This document shows positions 36,413 through 47,902 of a DNA stretch of 64,000 nt, in pieces. Made by a program: the position numbers and the translations under genes. Source of the stretch: Euptelea pleiosperma (taxonomy: Eukaryota > Streptophyta > Magnoliopsida > Ranunculales > Eupteleaceae); contig CM068549.1 of assembly GCA_035048495.1 (NCBI GenBank), positions 13,111,863 to 13,175,862 of the forward strand, read 5' to 3'. Position 1 is the first letter of the stretch; the number at the start of each line of letters is the position of its first letter. The notes below the pieces were generated by a model that saw nothing but the letters and a program-made list of their open reading frames with translations, had not been told where the DNA came from and searched no databases.

Positions 36413-37476
36413 CAATGTACAATTAATTGGACTATGTACAATCGATTGGATTTATAAAGGAAAAACCCATCCGTATAGGACCAATCGATTGGACCCAAAG
36501 TACAATCGATTGGACTTAGCCCAGTCAATTGGACCCAGAGTACAATCAATTGGACTTCACACGGATTGAGTCTTTCTCAGATCCAAAATTCTAGTCTCCA
36601 TTCATCCCACTTTCTAAATACACTGGGCTACGAATTCTATAAATATAACTCCTCTCTGGCTTTACAAAATACACTTCTATACTTTAGAATACAGAGAATA
36701 AAGTTTTATTTATCAAAAGTATCCATTAGAAGAGCAAAAACCTTTAGTTCTCATAAATATCTTGTGAGCTTTTCTCTTCTAGATCAAAGTCAAAAGCTTG
36801 ATCTCTTACTCAGCTTAGGTCTTCCACATAAATACTTGACCTAATAGTCTGAGAGTACCAGTGCATCTCAGCACTATTTGAGGGACTTAGGGTTCAGGGT
36901 GTATTGAATCCTTCACCTTCAGCAAAGGCTGGAGCGTTGAGAATTAAGATCGGAGTGGCTGATTGAAGGTAAGTTTAGGGTGTACCAAACTGAACAAGTG
37001 GACAAGGCTTCTTGTCTGTGAGGGCGCGCGTGGATTCATAGCGTTGATTTAGAGGACATGGATGCATCGGCAGTAGGCCTTGGCTAAGGTTGGAAGCTAC
37101 ATTTGCAACGATGCTGTGTAGGTAACTTTTGTTTCGTTTAACTTTCTAGTTAGTGAAACTTTCCATCTGGACGTGGTCCCGTGGTTTTTCCTTGGCTAAG
37201 GTTTTCACGCTAAAACTCTTTGTCTTGTGGATGTTTGATTGTTGTTCCGCTAAATCTATGAATTAGACCAAACGACGAAAATACAATATACCATGGAGGT
37301 ATATTTGAATTGAGTCGGTCGTGATAATCCTTTTTATCAATCAACTAAGGCATGCGAGTTTATAACCTTACCTTGACCAGTAAACTTGTGATAGGTTAGA
37401 TTAATTTTTTAAAAACCTAATCACCCCTCCCTTCTAAGTATTTCTGATTAAAGAGGACGGATCGGTTATTATTTCA
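36413..37476 (+). repeat. Copia-2 5' LTR, last 1064 bp
   Basis: It matches 50071-51137 of the 3' LTR and ends TTATTATTTCA directly before the PBS. Together with 32329-32657 it makes a whole LTR, except that about 190 bp of the CAATCGATTGG-type array (49880-50070 in the other LTR) is missing. Confidence 0.9.
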
Positions 37477-37478
37477 AT

Positions 37479-37490
37479 TGGTATCAGAGC
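37479..37490 (+). other. Copia-2 primer-binding site
   Basis: TGGTATCAGAGC two bases after the LTR: the initiator-Met tRNA PBS. Confidence 0.95.
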
Positions 37491-37567
37491 AGGTTATTCT
37501 ATTAAAGGTTTAATCACCTGATGTTAGATTCTTACAAAACTAGTCCATTTTCTTTATTTATCAAACA

Positions 37568-39423
37568 TTGCAAAGAGAAAGTGGAAACACATTTAGACCT
37601 CCATTATTTGATGGAGAAGACTATGCCTATTGGAAGGCAAAGATGATGACATTTCTGAAGTCTATTGATGAAAGAGCCTGGATGGCTGTAGTAGATGGTT
37701 GGTCACCACCCACAATGACCGTAGGAGATAAAACTATTCTTAAACCTAAAGCCGACTGGAGCAAAGAGGACATAGACTATTGTTGTCTAAATAACAAAGG
37801 GCTAAATGCTATTTTTAATGCGGTTGATAGGAATGAGTTTCGAAGAATCTTTACTTGCACTTTGGCTAAAGAAGCATGGGACATTCTCAAGGTCATCCAT
37901 GAAGGAACGTCAGTAGTTAAAATTTCTAAACAAAAAATAATGACCACTAAGTTCGAATCCATGAGAATGGAGGAAAATTACACATTCACTAAGTTTTATG
38001 CCAAACTCAGTGATATTGTGAACTCTACACACAACTTAGATGAAAGCATTCCTGAACCCAAAGTAGTTCGGAAGATTTTGAGATCCTTACCTGATAGGTT
38101 TCAAGCTAAGGTATAGCCCTTAAAGTCTCTATAGCTCAGGACTCAGAGTCAGATGTTGACTTTAAAGTTGAAATGGCTCTATTTGTGAAAAAGTTCAAAA
38201 AGTTTTTTCGTTCTAAAAATGATAGATTTAAGAATAATAAACCCTTTGATAAATCTAAAGAACATGCCAAACCTCATGAAAGAGGTAGCAGAAGTGAAAG
38301 GACCCCAAGGGAAATCCGTTCAAGTGAACCCCAATGTTTCAAATGTCAGAGTTTTGGTCACTTTGTTAATGTTTGCCCTAACAAAGAAGAATATAAATGG
38401 AAGGCCAAAGCCTTTAATGCCACTTGGGATGAAGAATCAGAAGATCATTCTGATGATTCTAATAGCAATGAAAAGACTGACAAGTATACAGCTTTTGTTG
38501 CTCAGTTTGATAGTCCCTATGGATCTCATGGAGAATCTAAGAAAAGTGATGATGAGAGTTCAGAAGACTCTTATAATGGGGACTCGGATAACTCGGCAGT
38601 TGGTATGAAAGAATTGTACGAGGAATCAATAAAATTCATTAAGGTTAATAGACTTTTATCTAACAGAGTTAAATGTATTGACTCTGAAAATGCTGCCTTA
38701 TTGATTGATACTGAAAAATTAAAAGTGTCAATTATGGGTTTAGAACAAGAGAATGAGTCTCTATTAAAAAGGAGGAACAGGTCACTGGAATGTGAATTCC
38801 AAACTTATATGACACAAGAAATCCCTAGAAAATGAGCTTCTCAAAACTAATAGGGATGTGTCAGGATTCTCATCTAGCTCTACAAAGCTTGATGAGATTT
38901 TACGTGTGGGAAAAGTCTACGGAGACAAACATGGCTTGGGTTACAAACCAAATCAAGAAAAGCTTCTACTTCCAAGATGACTTTTGTTAAGGCACAAGCT
39001 ATTCTTACTCAGATCATTGATCAAATCAAAATTGTTAAAAGCAATCTCCCTTGTGCGTACTGCAAAATTTTGGGTCATATGATTAGAGACTGTCATAAAC
39101 TGAGAAGAGGATATCAAAATTCTCTTGAGAAAGAGGTGAACTCAACTCAGAATGTGAAGAGTAAAAAATTTCCTATGACGACACATTATGAGCTAAATAA
39201 ATTGGATGTGATATCTAGGAAGATGAAAGACCTAACGGAAAAGTCTAGAGATTTAATTAAGAAGATTGAGTCTCTTGAGAAATATGAATATCCTCAGAGT
39301 TCTATAACTCAAAAGGGGAGAGATCATAAGAGAATTAGTCAATCCACCAAAATCACATCTGTGTGGGTTAGAAAAGATCTCCTAAGGAAAAATGTTCTGA
39401 ATCATCCTAATTTTGAGCAATAA
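37568..39423 (+). pseudogene. Copia-2 gag, three frame pieces
   Basis: Piece 1 (37568-38116) has FRPPLFDGEDYAYWKAKMMT, LKSIDERAWMAVVDGW, GLNAIFNAVDRNEFRRI and PEPKVVRKILRSLPDRF, a copia Gag N-terminus. Piece 2 (38173-38835) has MALFVKKFKKFFRSK, the CCHC knuckle CFKCQSFGHFVNVC (residues 55-68) and an acidic Ser/Asp/Glu stretch. Piece 3 (38977-39423) has a second knuckle CAYCKILGHMIRDC and ends VLNHPNFEQ. All knuckle Cys/His positions are intact, unlike in copia-1. One stop plus frame shifts separate the pieces, so the damage is modest and this copy looks younger than copia-1. Confidence 0.88.
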
Positions 39424-40790
39424 GCTCTTCATTCCATCTTGATTTCCATTCTTATTCTTTGTGGAGGGATTGCTTTTAGTTCTTGTTTTCTTTATTTTTA
39501 TTTTCTTTTAAAAAAATTCAGTAAATCAAAAGATTCAGTGTTAAGAAGAATGTTAAAATTATTAATTATTGTACATCTTGATGATCAGTAATCTTTTGAG
39601 AACTATCAAGAAATCAAGACTTAACTCTGTTAGTAAAGTTTTGCTAATCTCAGTATTATATCTTTAAATTATTATGATTGGTCAACTTTACTATTTTACC
39701 TTAGGTGATTATTGAAATAGTATATCTGATATTATTTCACATGCACATTGATTATTACTAGTGAGAATAGATTTGCTAGAGGTGTAAGATCTTGCATTAT
39801 TGGAATTAAGAATAAACCTCTACACACTATGACTTCAAATTAGTAGTGTTCCTACTTTTAGTTGATTTCGAAACTCCACTATAATCGACTGTTGGCCTCC
39901 CAATGTGAGTTATTATTACTAAGGAAACATTTACCTCCAAAAACTAGAGTGAAAGCCATCTGTATGGCCCTGTTTGAAATAGTAATCTGATTCTTATTGC
40001 TACAGAAAAGGGCTACCTACGGGGAGTGTGAAAGCTACAAAAATTTAAAATTATAAAAAAAGTGGTGTAAAAGACAGCCAATTTGCTAGAAAAAATTTTA
40101 TCCATTAGCAAATACCCTTATACAAGAGTGTATGTGAGAACCATTAATAACTCTAATGAGGATTTTATGATCGGATACAGGATACCTCCAGATTTTGATT
40201 TTTATGAGAAATTATTACTAGTGATTTGTGACTTGCACTAATTTCTAAAAGAGTTGATATGTCTGATAAAACAAAATTGAACTAGTGTGGTTAGTTAATT
40301 TTCTTTATAAATAAACTCAAATTTTAGTGCCTATCAAGATTGATTCATGAATTGAATTTTAACATTTTTTCTGAACATTATCTTGATTTAATTTTTCTTG
40401 AGCTATTTAAAGAATCAGTATTTGATTTAAAAAGATTTGATTAGGGACATGGAAAATGAGCCTATTATTTTAAAATAAAAGTTTTTTTCAAGTTTGAGTC
40501 CAATCGATTGGAATGTACAGACCAATCGATCGGATTTTCTCCAATCGATTTGACAGTGCGACATTCATTTTTATAAAACCCAAAATAGGTTATTTTCAAC
40601 TCCAATCGATCCCTCCGCCTCCCAAATTTCTCACAATCGATCGCAAGTGCCCGATTTACTGTGCTTCTAGACTTTTGTGGTGAGTTTCACTTGATTTTTC
40701 TAGTTTCTCACTTCATCTTCTTCGTTGGTTTTTGGGCTATTTCCATCCAAAATGTGATTTTTCTGGTATTTGCTTTCGATTCTTGTTCAT
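39424..40790. other. Copia-2 spacer between gag and third ORF; palindromic motif array
   Basis: No protease, integrase or RT was found where pol would be expected. 39424-40337 is the non-coding part shared with 35227-36412. Between 40498 and 40640 there are four or five copies of CCAATCGATTGGA-like words, the same motif that is repeated in the copia-2 LTR. This lies 150-290 bp upstream of the third ORF. Confidence 0.75.
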
Positions 40791-41034
40791 ATGGCAGACA
40801 ATCCACGACGTTGGAGGACCATTGTTCACTCTGACGATGAGAGTGATGATGGTGAATCACTTGTGCTACGTGGTCAATCTCATGCCAAATGAGGAGGAAG
40901 ACCGGGTACCTCTAGACATTCTGAGAGAGGAGAATTGTCTCGGGGATCTAGGAGAGCTTGATCTCGATGACGATCTGGTCCCACAGACCCCCCTACGGTG
41001 AGTGCTCCTATATCTCTTTTTCTATCGTCTTTGG
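40791..41034 (+). pseudogene. Copia-2 envelope-like ORF, N-terminal part
   Basis: It starts MADNPRRWRTIVHSDDESDD and runs 34 residues to a TGA, then continues in decayed frames up to the X insertion at 41035. A basic-then-acidic N-terminus is usual for the third ORF of these elements. The reading resumes beyond X at 47903. Confidence 0.5.
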
Positions 41035-41092
41035 CTGTACGGAAGTTAGGATTTCCGTAATCAAGGATCCTTGGGATCCTTGGGATCCTTGG

Positions 41093-41112
41093 GATCCCCG
41101 GCAGTGGCGCCA
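41093..41112 (-). other. Gypsy-type primer-binding site of X
   Basis: The minus strand reads TGGCGCCACTGCCGGGGATC, two bases after the LTR end. It differs at two positions from the common plant gypsy PBS as I recall it. The 10-bp direct repeat GGATCCTTGG follows (41065-41095). Confidence 0.7.
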
Positions 41113-41114
41113 TT

Positions 41115-43912
41115 TGAAAGTAGGATTTTTTCGCGTCGTTGGTAACGGAAACCCTAACTTCAACACATTTTTAATTAATCCGATTATCCTGCAAAATTGA
41201 TAGATTTGTATAGGGATTCGTGTCGGATGTCGATCCGTACTCGGGATTAGTTTGCGCAACTCAAACACATAAAATGACGGATTTTCTTCACAGAAATTGA
41301 TGGAAATGATGACAGAAGAAGAGTGATGAGGTTGGGATTCAAAACATGATGTTTGATTTTGAAGATTGAATATTAATCACAGGGATTGCTAAACAAATAA
41401 ATTTAAAATTACTATTCATAATAATGAACTCAAAAACATGAACTTGAATGGAAACTACTGTTATTAAATCACCAAAAGTTGTTTACACTGATAATAAAAG
41501 AAAATAAACATAAGTAAACTATCCTAGAGGTAAAACAAGAGGAGGCTAGAGAGAGAAAGAGAGAGCTAGAGAGAGAAAGTGAGAAAAGGCCTAGAGAGAG
41601 GAAGAGAGTAAGAAGATCTAGAGATAGAAAATTAGATCCTCACCTTTGAACACTTACCGGAGATAGTGTGAGTGATTTCAGCCCTCAAAGGAAACTAGCA
41701 TGAAGTGGCGGTCCAAGTGAATGATCGGCCAAGTGGAGTTGGTGGCTCGATGACAACCTCAAGGAGGAGGATAGTCCCATCCTTCTTTGTGAAGAACATG
41801 GTGGTGCGTGGTGGTGATCGATGGTGGTGGCAGCATGCTGCAATGGTGGAGGGGGATCTAACGGTTATGGATGACCAAACCCCTGCCCTTCTCTTCTTTT
41901 CCTTTCTTTTCTTTTTTTATTTATTTATTTTTTTTTTGATAGAAGAGGGGGCGGTGAAAGCTGCAGCTACCGGAGTTGCAGGTGGGAGCAGACCGGCGGA
42001 GTGGAAGAGAAGGATAAGCCTGTGGGTTGAAGAAGAACCTATGCTCTCCACTGATTGGCTGAGCAAGGCGTGGGCGAGCCTACTAGGTTGCAGGCAGTCA
42101 GTGAAGAGGAGTAGCAGGCCTGTACGATGGTGCAAGAGGTGGCTCCCGACCGGAGTTGCAGGTCTGCAACTCCGGTGAGAGGCGGAGGAGGGGAACGATG
42201 CTTCCCTTGGTGACGAACCTGCTGTTAGGAGGAGAAAGTGGTGCGATTTGTTGCAGGTCGAGGGAGTGTTGTTGCCGTTCCAACAGCCTGGAGAACACAC
42301 CGTGAATCAACAAGCTATTCGTGCTGCTGGTGAAGATGGTGGTGGTAGAGACGGTGGCCAACGGCTTGATACAGACACAGCCAGCAAGGGAGTGGCGCTT
42401 GGTTCCTTGGTGGTGCTGGGTTGCACGCCGGCAATGATGAAGGCTGAGCGGAGGCTGTGTGGCTTTGTTGTAGGCTGCAACAACCGTGGGGGAGGTGGAT
42501 GAGCAAGGCAGCGGACTGGTTTTTTTTTTTTTGGAGAAGTGGAGCCTGGAGAAGATGAGGATAAGTTAATGCCAAGGAGTTACAGGCTGCAACTCCAAAA
42601 ACATGGTGAGGGTGAGGACGACTTGGCTGTTTTGGAGAGAGAGAGATTAGAGAATGAGATGGAGAGATGGGTTGAGACGTGGGGAGAAGAAGAGAGAGAG
42701 CAAAACGGCTAGGGTTTCCTCTTCTTATATGCTGGACGTGGGAGATCCTTTCACCCCCTCTTTCTTCAAACGAATCCTCCATCCTTTAAACATTTTGCAG
42801 AAATTCCCTTTGTAACCTTCCACATGCTTAGAAATTTCCCTTGTCTAGGTGCCACCTCATGCTTTTCCAAAATAAGATCTCCACTTTCCTTCTTGATCAA
42901 CACCAATACCACCCATGCTGAAACCACTTTTAGCAAGTGTTTGGTTTTTCCAAAACTATACCATATATCCCAAATGAGCCTCCAAGCTATGTGGGTCCAC
43001 CTTCCATATTTAGATCTAGCAATCTTTCAATATTAATGGCCTATCTTTCGTTGCCACCTCGTGGCCACATCATGGCCCACCATGATCCAACTTGTTGTGA
43101 TCTAACCCTTGATCTGACTTTTATCCCATTGTCATGGCCTATGTGTTGGTGGTCCATCAATTTTAATTAATGGTCCATCTATTGGAAATCATCTTATGTA
43201 CCCATCTATGTCTTGGTCCAACATTGTGGTCTGTTAACCAGTCTTTATGTCGTGGCCCACACCCGGGCCCGCTTAAAATCAAGATCAAGATTGTCCACTA
43301 ATAGTGCTTGTAAAAATCATTCTTGGGCTTTCTTTGGTTCAGCTTGGCCCATACTTGACCCACATCTTCTTGTCGTCAGCCTGTTGGCTCTTGAGCTTTA
43401 ATCATAGGTTCTGAAAGTTGATTGTGGGCCCGCATTACATCAAAATTGTCCGATTAGTGCTCCACGTAGGAATCTCTTCTCGTGCTGCCCTTCAAGATTT
43501 CTCATTCTCTTGCCTTCAAAGTCGCTAGGTTCATTCGCTCTCTGAAATGTTCAACTTCTCTGCTTTCTTCACTGGGCTAGTTCGATGGTCAAGTTGATCA
43601 CCCTTAGATTGATTGTGAGGTTAAAATAGGCATTTGTGATTGATCGTGGGTCCATCAGTCTCGAGAATCATCTGATCGGGTTTCCTGCAATAGTGAAAAC
43701 GCGTAATGAGTCTCAATCATAACGTCTCATACCTAGACTTCCGAAAATGTGTTTAATGCATGCAAATATACCATTTCGTCCAGAAAAGTATGTTCTGCGC
43801 CATGAAATAGACTCTTACGTAGAAAAGTGGAAAATAGAGTATTTTAACGTAGGAGACTGCAATAACGCTAAAAGGATAATTGCTTAAAATAAGCACTTTT
43901 GAGCGAATATCA
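41115..43912 (-). repeat. X element LTR, 2.8 kb
   Basis: TG...CA ends with a PPT on one side and a PBS on the other. It contains the CCGGAGTTGCAG palindrome (42150-42175), GA-rich leader sequence (41540-41640, 42630-42700) and the 43680-43912 end segment shared with 47676-47902 and, inverted, with 32659-32884. The open frames inside (for example 41705-42178 and 42315-42782) are on both strands and low in complexity. Confidence 0.65.
42150..42175. other. CCGGAGTTGCAG palindrome in X LTR
   Basis: Two 12-bp perfect arms (CCGGAGTTGCAG and its complement) around two bases. Full or near-full copies also occur at 34531-34556, 46036-46059, 46178-46202 and 46375-46400; half copies lie near 41967 and 42573. 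Confidence 0.9.
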
Positions 43913-45900
43913 CAACCCCCAACCAGCATATTGCCAATCCTTGGCAATTAGTGCGAAATAAATGAGCTTAAAAGGGCTCTGCACATGCTGCACACTTTTT
44001 CATATTAGCTCAAGGAAAACACCGTTTAGTCAAATCATTGAATGGATGCAAAAACAGGTACATGCTAGCGAAGAGTTTGAAAGTTTTGGCAAGACTACAA
44101 ACTGATAATCATGACTCAGAATAGTCAAACTCTGCGTGTGTGTGTGCTCAACATTCTCATCATCCGACAGTAAAGATTTTCAGATCACCTCTAAGTTTTT
44201 ATGCCTCGACCTCAAATCTCACATGTTCAGCACTCAGAATAGAATCACATAAGAAGGGTTTTCTTCTTTTCTCTCAATTTATATGTGAGGAGATGTGTTG
44301 ATGAAAGTAAAGATCTCACATATGTATTATTTGAAGGAAGGACATCTTTAACAGAAGAAGATCTCATGATTGGAATACCACTTCACTCGAGAACGTCAGA
44401 TCAAACTCTATAGCTTCTCTTTCTCCAATCTCCACATTTTATGATCGTACTATCCTAGAATCAAATAGGACTTTCCTGGGTTGTAATGAGGCTTAGGTCA
44501 GGTGTAGAGAGATAAAGGAATACAGGATTTCAAAGATCTTGAGAGGATATTGCCATTTTCTTGAATTTTTCCTGCGACGTAACACCATTAGCTGGTTCTT
44601 TTTCCTTTTTTCGTATTTTTCTCTTTTTCTTGATATTTCTGAGACTGCTCAATTTATTTTCAGCTCTTCTTCATACTTTCTTTCTATATTTTGTTTTTGG
44701 CTTGAACCACTTTCTTTTCCTTTTGATTCTTCTTCTTTACTTTTCTTTTTCACGGTACACCCATATCAGTTATTCTTTTGTCCATCTCAAAATAAGGGTA
44801 GCCAGTCATGCTTCGTAGCTATACTGGATTTTAGGTTGATGGGTTTACAAAGAAAAGGCTTTTATAGAATGGCTCAAGGGGTTTCTAGTGAAGTATAATT
44901 CAGGTGAGTAAAAAGGCTGAATGGTTCTGAAAAATGGCCTAAATCATTTTCTAGGGTTTGCACTATCATGTATACTGTCTTGACTGGATACAGAGAAGGT
45001 TCTGTCGTAATAATCCAATGTTGATGTCGTTCCGAGTTTTATGATCGAAGCAAAGGATAATGAGATCTCTCAACGAATATTGCGGGCAAGAAGAATAGTG
45101 AGTCATCTTGTGACTCAGAATTATTGTATAACTCTCTGAAATGATTAAAGGCTCAAAAGCTCACTGGATTAGGTCTCCACAATTATTCTCACAGGATCTC
45201 TAGAGTTTCAAAACTTAGGATGACTCTGATGTTGATAGTGTACAATTGTGCCAAATCTGAGTTTTTCTGAGTTTTCAAACCTGCTGTAGTCACGCCTGAC
45301 TTGACTCGACGCTAACTTTAAACAAAAATTTACATCCTCAATACTGACTTAACGAAGGTTTTTAGCTAATCAAAGTCAGGGTATTTGACACATTTTTGAA
45401 ATTCTAGAAAACTTTTGGAGAACATCGGAAATCACCCCAAAAATAAGAATTTTTTTTTTTTGAAGACATGAGTTTTGGTAAATACCCCACCCCCAACCAA
45501 AATACAGCACCGTCCTCGGTGCTCATGACCGGGACATAAAATGATAACAAATCAATGATGATGATGCAAAGATTCAGGAAGGATGTTACCAAGTCGGCAG
45601 AAACTCGATAGTGTGTGGTACCTGATGATCGGAAGAATGAATGTACCTGCATTTCTAGAGATATAACAGTAATAACAAATGCATGAGACTCATGTACTCT
45701 AGGAATACCGGAATTGCCTTTCCGAAAGCGCTAAGTTTTACGTCTTCAGCCAGACATGACGGGGGTGACAGGCACCCCCAACCAAGTTGGAGCACAGGAG
45801 ACTGAGTGGATCATCAGTCGACATAGATAGGATCGATGAGATCGATCTCAAAAGTCTGAATGAACCCACCGCTCTTTCATTTTTTTTTTTATTTCTTTTT
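43913..45900. other. X internal region, non-coding, with PPT/hairpin modules
   Basis: No recognisable gag or pol. ACCCCCAACC(A) occurs at 43915, 45489 and 45774. Near each is a perfect hairpin: ATTGCCAA/TTGGCAAT (43930-43948), AGCACCG/CGGTGCT (45506-45523) and GGGGGTG/CACCCCC (45761-45779). The long frames at 44539-44898 are Phe/Ser-rich pyrimidine tracts, not a domain. Confidence 0.55.
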
Positions 45901-46059
45901 CTGTTTTTGGTGAGAGAGGCGAGGGCGAAGCGGTAAATGGTAGCTTGGGTGCCGTCTATTGGAATGGTACTAGGTGCAGCAGGTTACAGCAGCGGTAACG
46001 GAGGTTTCCGGCGAGCTTCTCGCCGTAGAAGATGACCGGAGTTGCACCTGCAACTCCGG

Positions 46060-46480
46060 TGGAATTAAAGGAGAAGAAGAAGAAGAAGACTGAGGATAAG
46101 AAGAAGAAGAAAACGAAGAGGAAGAAGAAGGATAGGAGGAGAGGGGGAGAAGGACGTGCTGGCGGTGGAGACGACGACCGGAGTTGTTGTCTGCAACTCC
46201 GGCGACGATGCAGAGGAAGAAGAAGACTAAGAAGAAGAAGAGGAGGAGGAAGAGGAGAAGAAGAAGAAGAAGAAGAAGAAGAAGAAGAAAATGAAGAGGA
46301 AAGGGAATAAGTGGGGAAGAAAACTCACAGTTTCATGCTGTGAGTGAAGACGGTGGTGGAGCAAGGTTCGCCGGCCGGAGTTGCAGACCTGCAACTCCAG
46401 CAAAAGAAAAAGAAGACGAAGGAGAAGAAGAAGAAGAAGAAGAAGAAGAAGAAGAAGAAGAAGAAGAAGCGCTCCACTCC
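46060..46480. repeat. (GAA)n/(GAG)n purine microsatellite tracts
   Basis: Long runs of AAG/GAG triplets at 46069-46140, 46208-46300 and 46405-46470 are interspersed with three copies of the CCGGAGTTGCAG palindrome. Lys/Arg/Glu-rich frames here are composition artefacts. 46645-46725 is a T5A-type minisatellite. Confidence 0.92.
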
Positions 46481-47675
46481 TCACCGGCGATGGCACGCCG
46501 GAGGAGAAGAAGAAGAGAAGGGGGAGGGGAAGAGGAGGAACGGGTATCCGAGCGGGGGCCCGAGGGGAGAGAGCCTCGAAGGGTTTTTTAACCCCTCTCC
46601 TTAAGTAGAAACCATGGGTTTCTAAACTTAGAAACTCACGGTTTCTAAAAGAAAATTTTTTTATTTTTTTATTTTTATTTTTTTATTTTTATTTTTTTAT
46701 TATTATTTTATTTTTATTTTTATTTTTGAACCAGGGGTTTTGCGGGCTTGGGCTCGAGGTTAATGGGCCGTTTGGCCATGACCACTAGGCCAAGAGCTGA
46801 TGCCACGTGTTGGCCAGTGGTTGGCCGAGAGATGACGCCACGAGTCGGCCAGTGGTTGGCCAATGGGAACGCTAAAAATCGTGGGCCCAGAGTGCATCGG
46901 CCATGGGCCAGAAGGTAGGTGAGAAGGATAGTGGGCCACTGGGCTCGATGGATGTGGGTTAGGGTGCGTTTGGTTGCCAGGGGAGAAAAATGCATTGTCC
47001 CCTTGAAATACCCATCAAGGAAAAAATGTATTTTCCTTTCTTCGGAAATCGAGTTCTACGCTCTCAGCCACAATCAACCATCTGAGGCATTTCTCTACAA
47101 TCAAACCTGTCTTAGGGACTGATATTTTACAATGGAGATCGAGTGGTTGATAGGATGGATGATCGACTGATCGGTAGCACGATCGGATGGTCGGATGCAT
47201 AGAATTGATAGATCAGATGGCGATCTATAGAGATTCAACGGCCCGATGGAAGATCCAAAGGTCAGAAAGCTAAAGGAGATGAGACAGAGCCAATGAGCAG
47301 GAGTTCTGGGGTTAAGTCAATAGATTCGAGGACCGAGAAATGAAGAGAGAGAGAATAAGGAGAGATGAGAGAGAAAATATCAGAAAAAGTATTGGCAGAG
47401 GGTCATGAACCCTGGTTTTCCATTGTTCTTCACTTGAGCTTTGCCAGTAGAGCAGGCCATCATTTGATGTGGCTTTAAATGCTTTGGTCCTTCTCTTGGT
47501 TATCAGCTCTCCCGCTCTCGTGGTTCCTTGGGCCAGCTCTTCGATCCCCTTGTTCAGCCCGTAATAGGCTCATATCTTCTAGACATAGCCTGTGGACTCT
47601 TTAAGCTTTGATAATGGGCTTTCATGATCCATGTGGGCCCACAAGTCTCGAGAATCATCCAATCAGGGTTTCCTG

Positions 47676-47902
47676 CGACAGAAGAAGCGCGTAATGAGAC
47701 TTAATCAGAACGGCTTAATATCTAAACTTCTAAAAATGTGTTTAATGCATGCAAATATACCATTTCGTCCAGAAAAGTGTGTTCTACGCAATAAGATAGA
47801 CTCTTACGTAGAAAAGTGGATAATTAGAGCAGTTTTACGTAGGAGAGTGCGATAATGCTAAAAGGATAATTGCTTAAAATAAGCACTTTTGAGCGAATAT
47901 CA
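47676..47902 (-). repeat. X element right terminal segment (LTR end)
   Basis: It aligns with 43680-43912 almost base for base ('aaatgtgtttaatgcatgca', 'accatttcgtccagaaaagt', 'agactcttacgtagaaaagt', 'aaaaggataattgcttaaaa'). Left of 47600 the similarity to the other LTR becomes patchy, so the extent of this LTR is uncertain. Confidence 0.75.

Larger units (their letters stand above)
41035..47902 (-). mobile_element. X element: Ty3/gypsy-like LTR insertion in copia-2
   Basis: It is bounded by TTTGG (41030-41034 and 47903-47907; the match extends to TTTGGCT). On the minus strand it starts TGATATTCGCTC at 47902. A second TGATATTCGCTC starts at 43912, right after a polypurine-type TGGTTGGGGGTTG. 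From there a complete LTR with TG/CA ends runs to 41115 and is followed by TGGCGCCACTGCCGGGGATC (41112-41093), which is the gypsy-type PBS I recall. Only 58 bp of leader follow before the target duplication. No gag or pol was recognised between 43913 and 45900, so it is a non-autonomous derivative. Confidence 0.65.

Noticed and set aside
41065..41095. GGATCCTTGG tandem repeat as a coding Pro/Ile/Arg repeat
   Set aside because: A ten-base repeat next to a primer-binding site changes frame with each copy; it is leader sequence.
44539..44898. Phe/Ser-rich possible membrane protein
   Set aside because: A T-rich tract read in two frames; no start context or family match.
46032..46608. Lys/Arg/Glu-rich ORFs in several frames
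   Set aside because: Encoded by GAA/GAG microsatellites in the X element.
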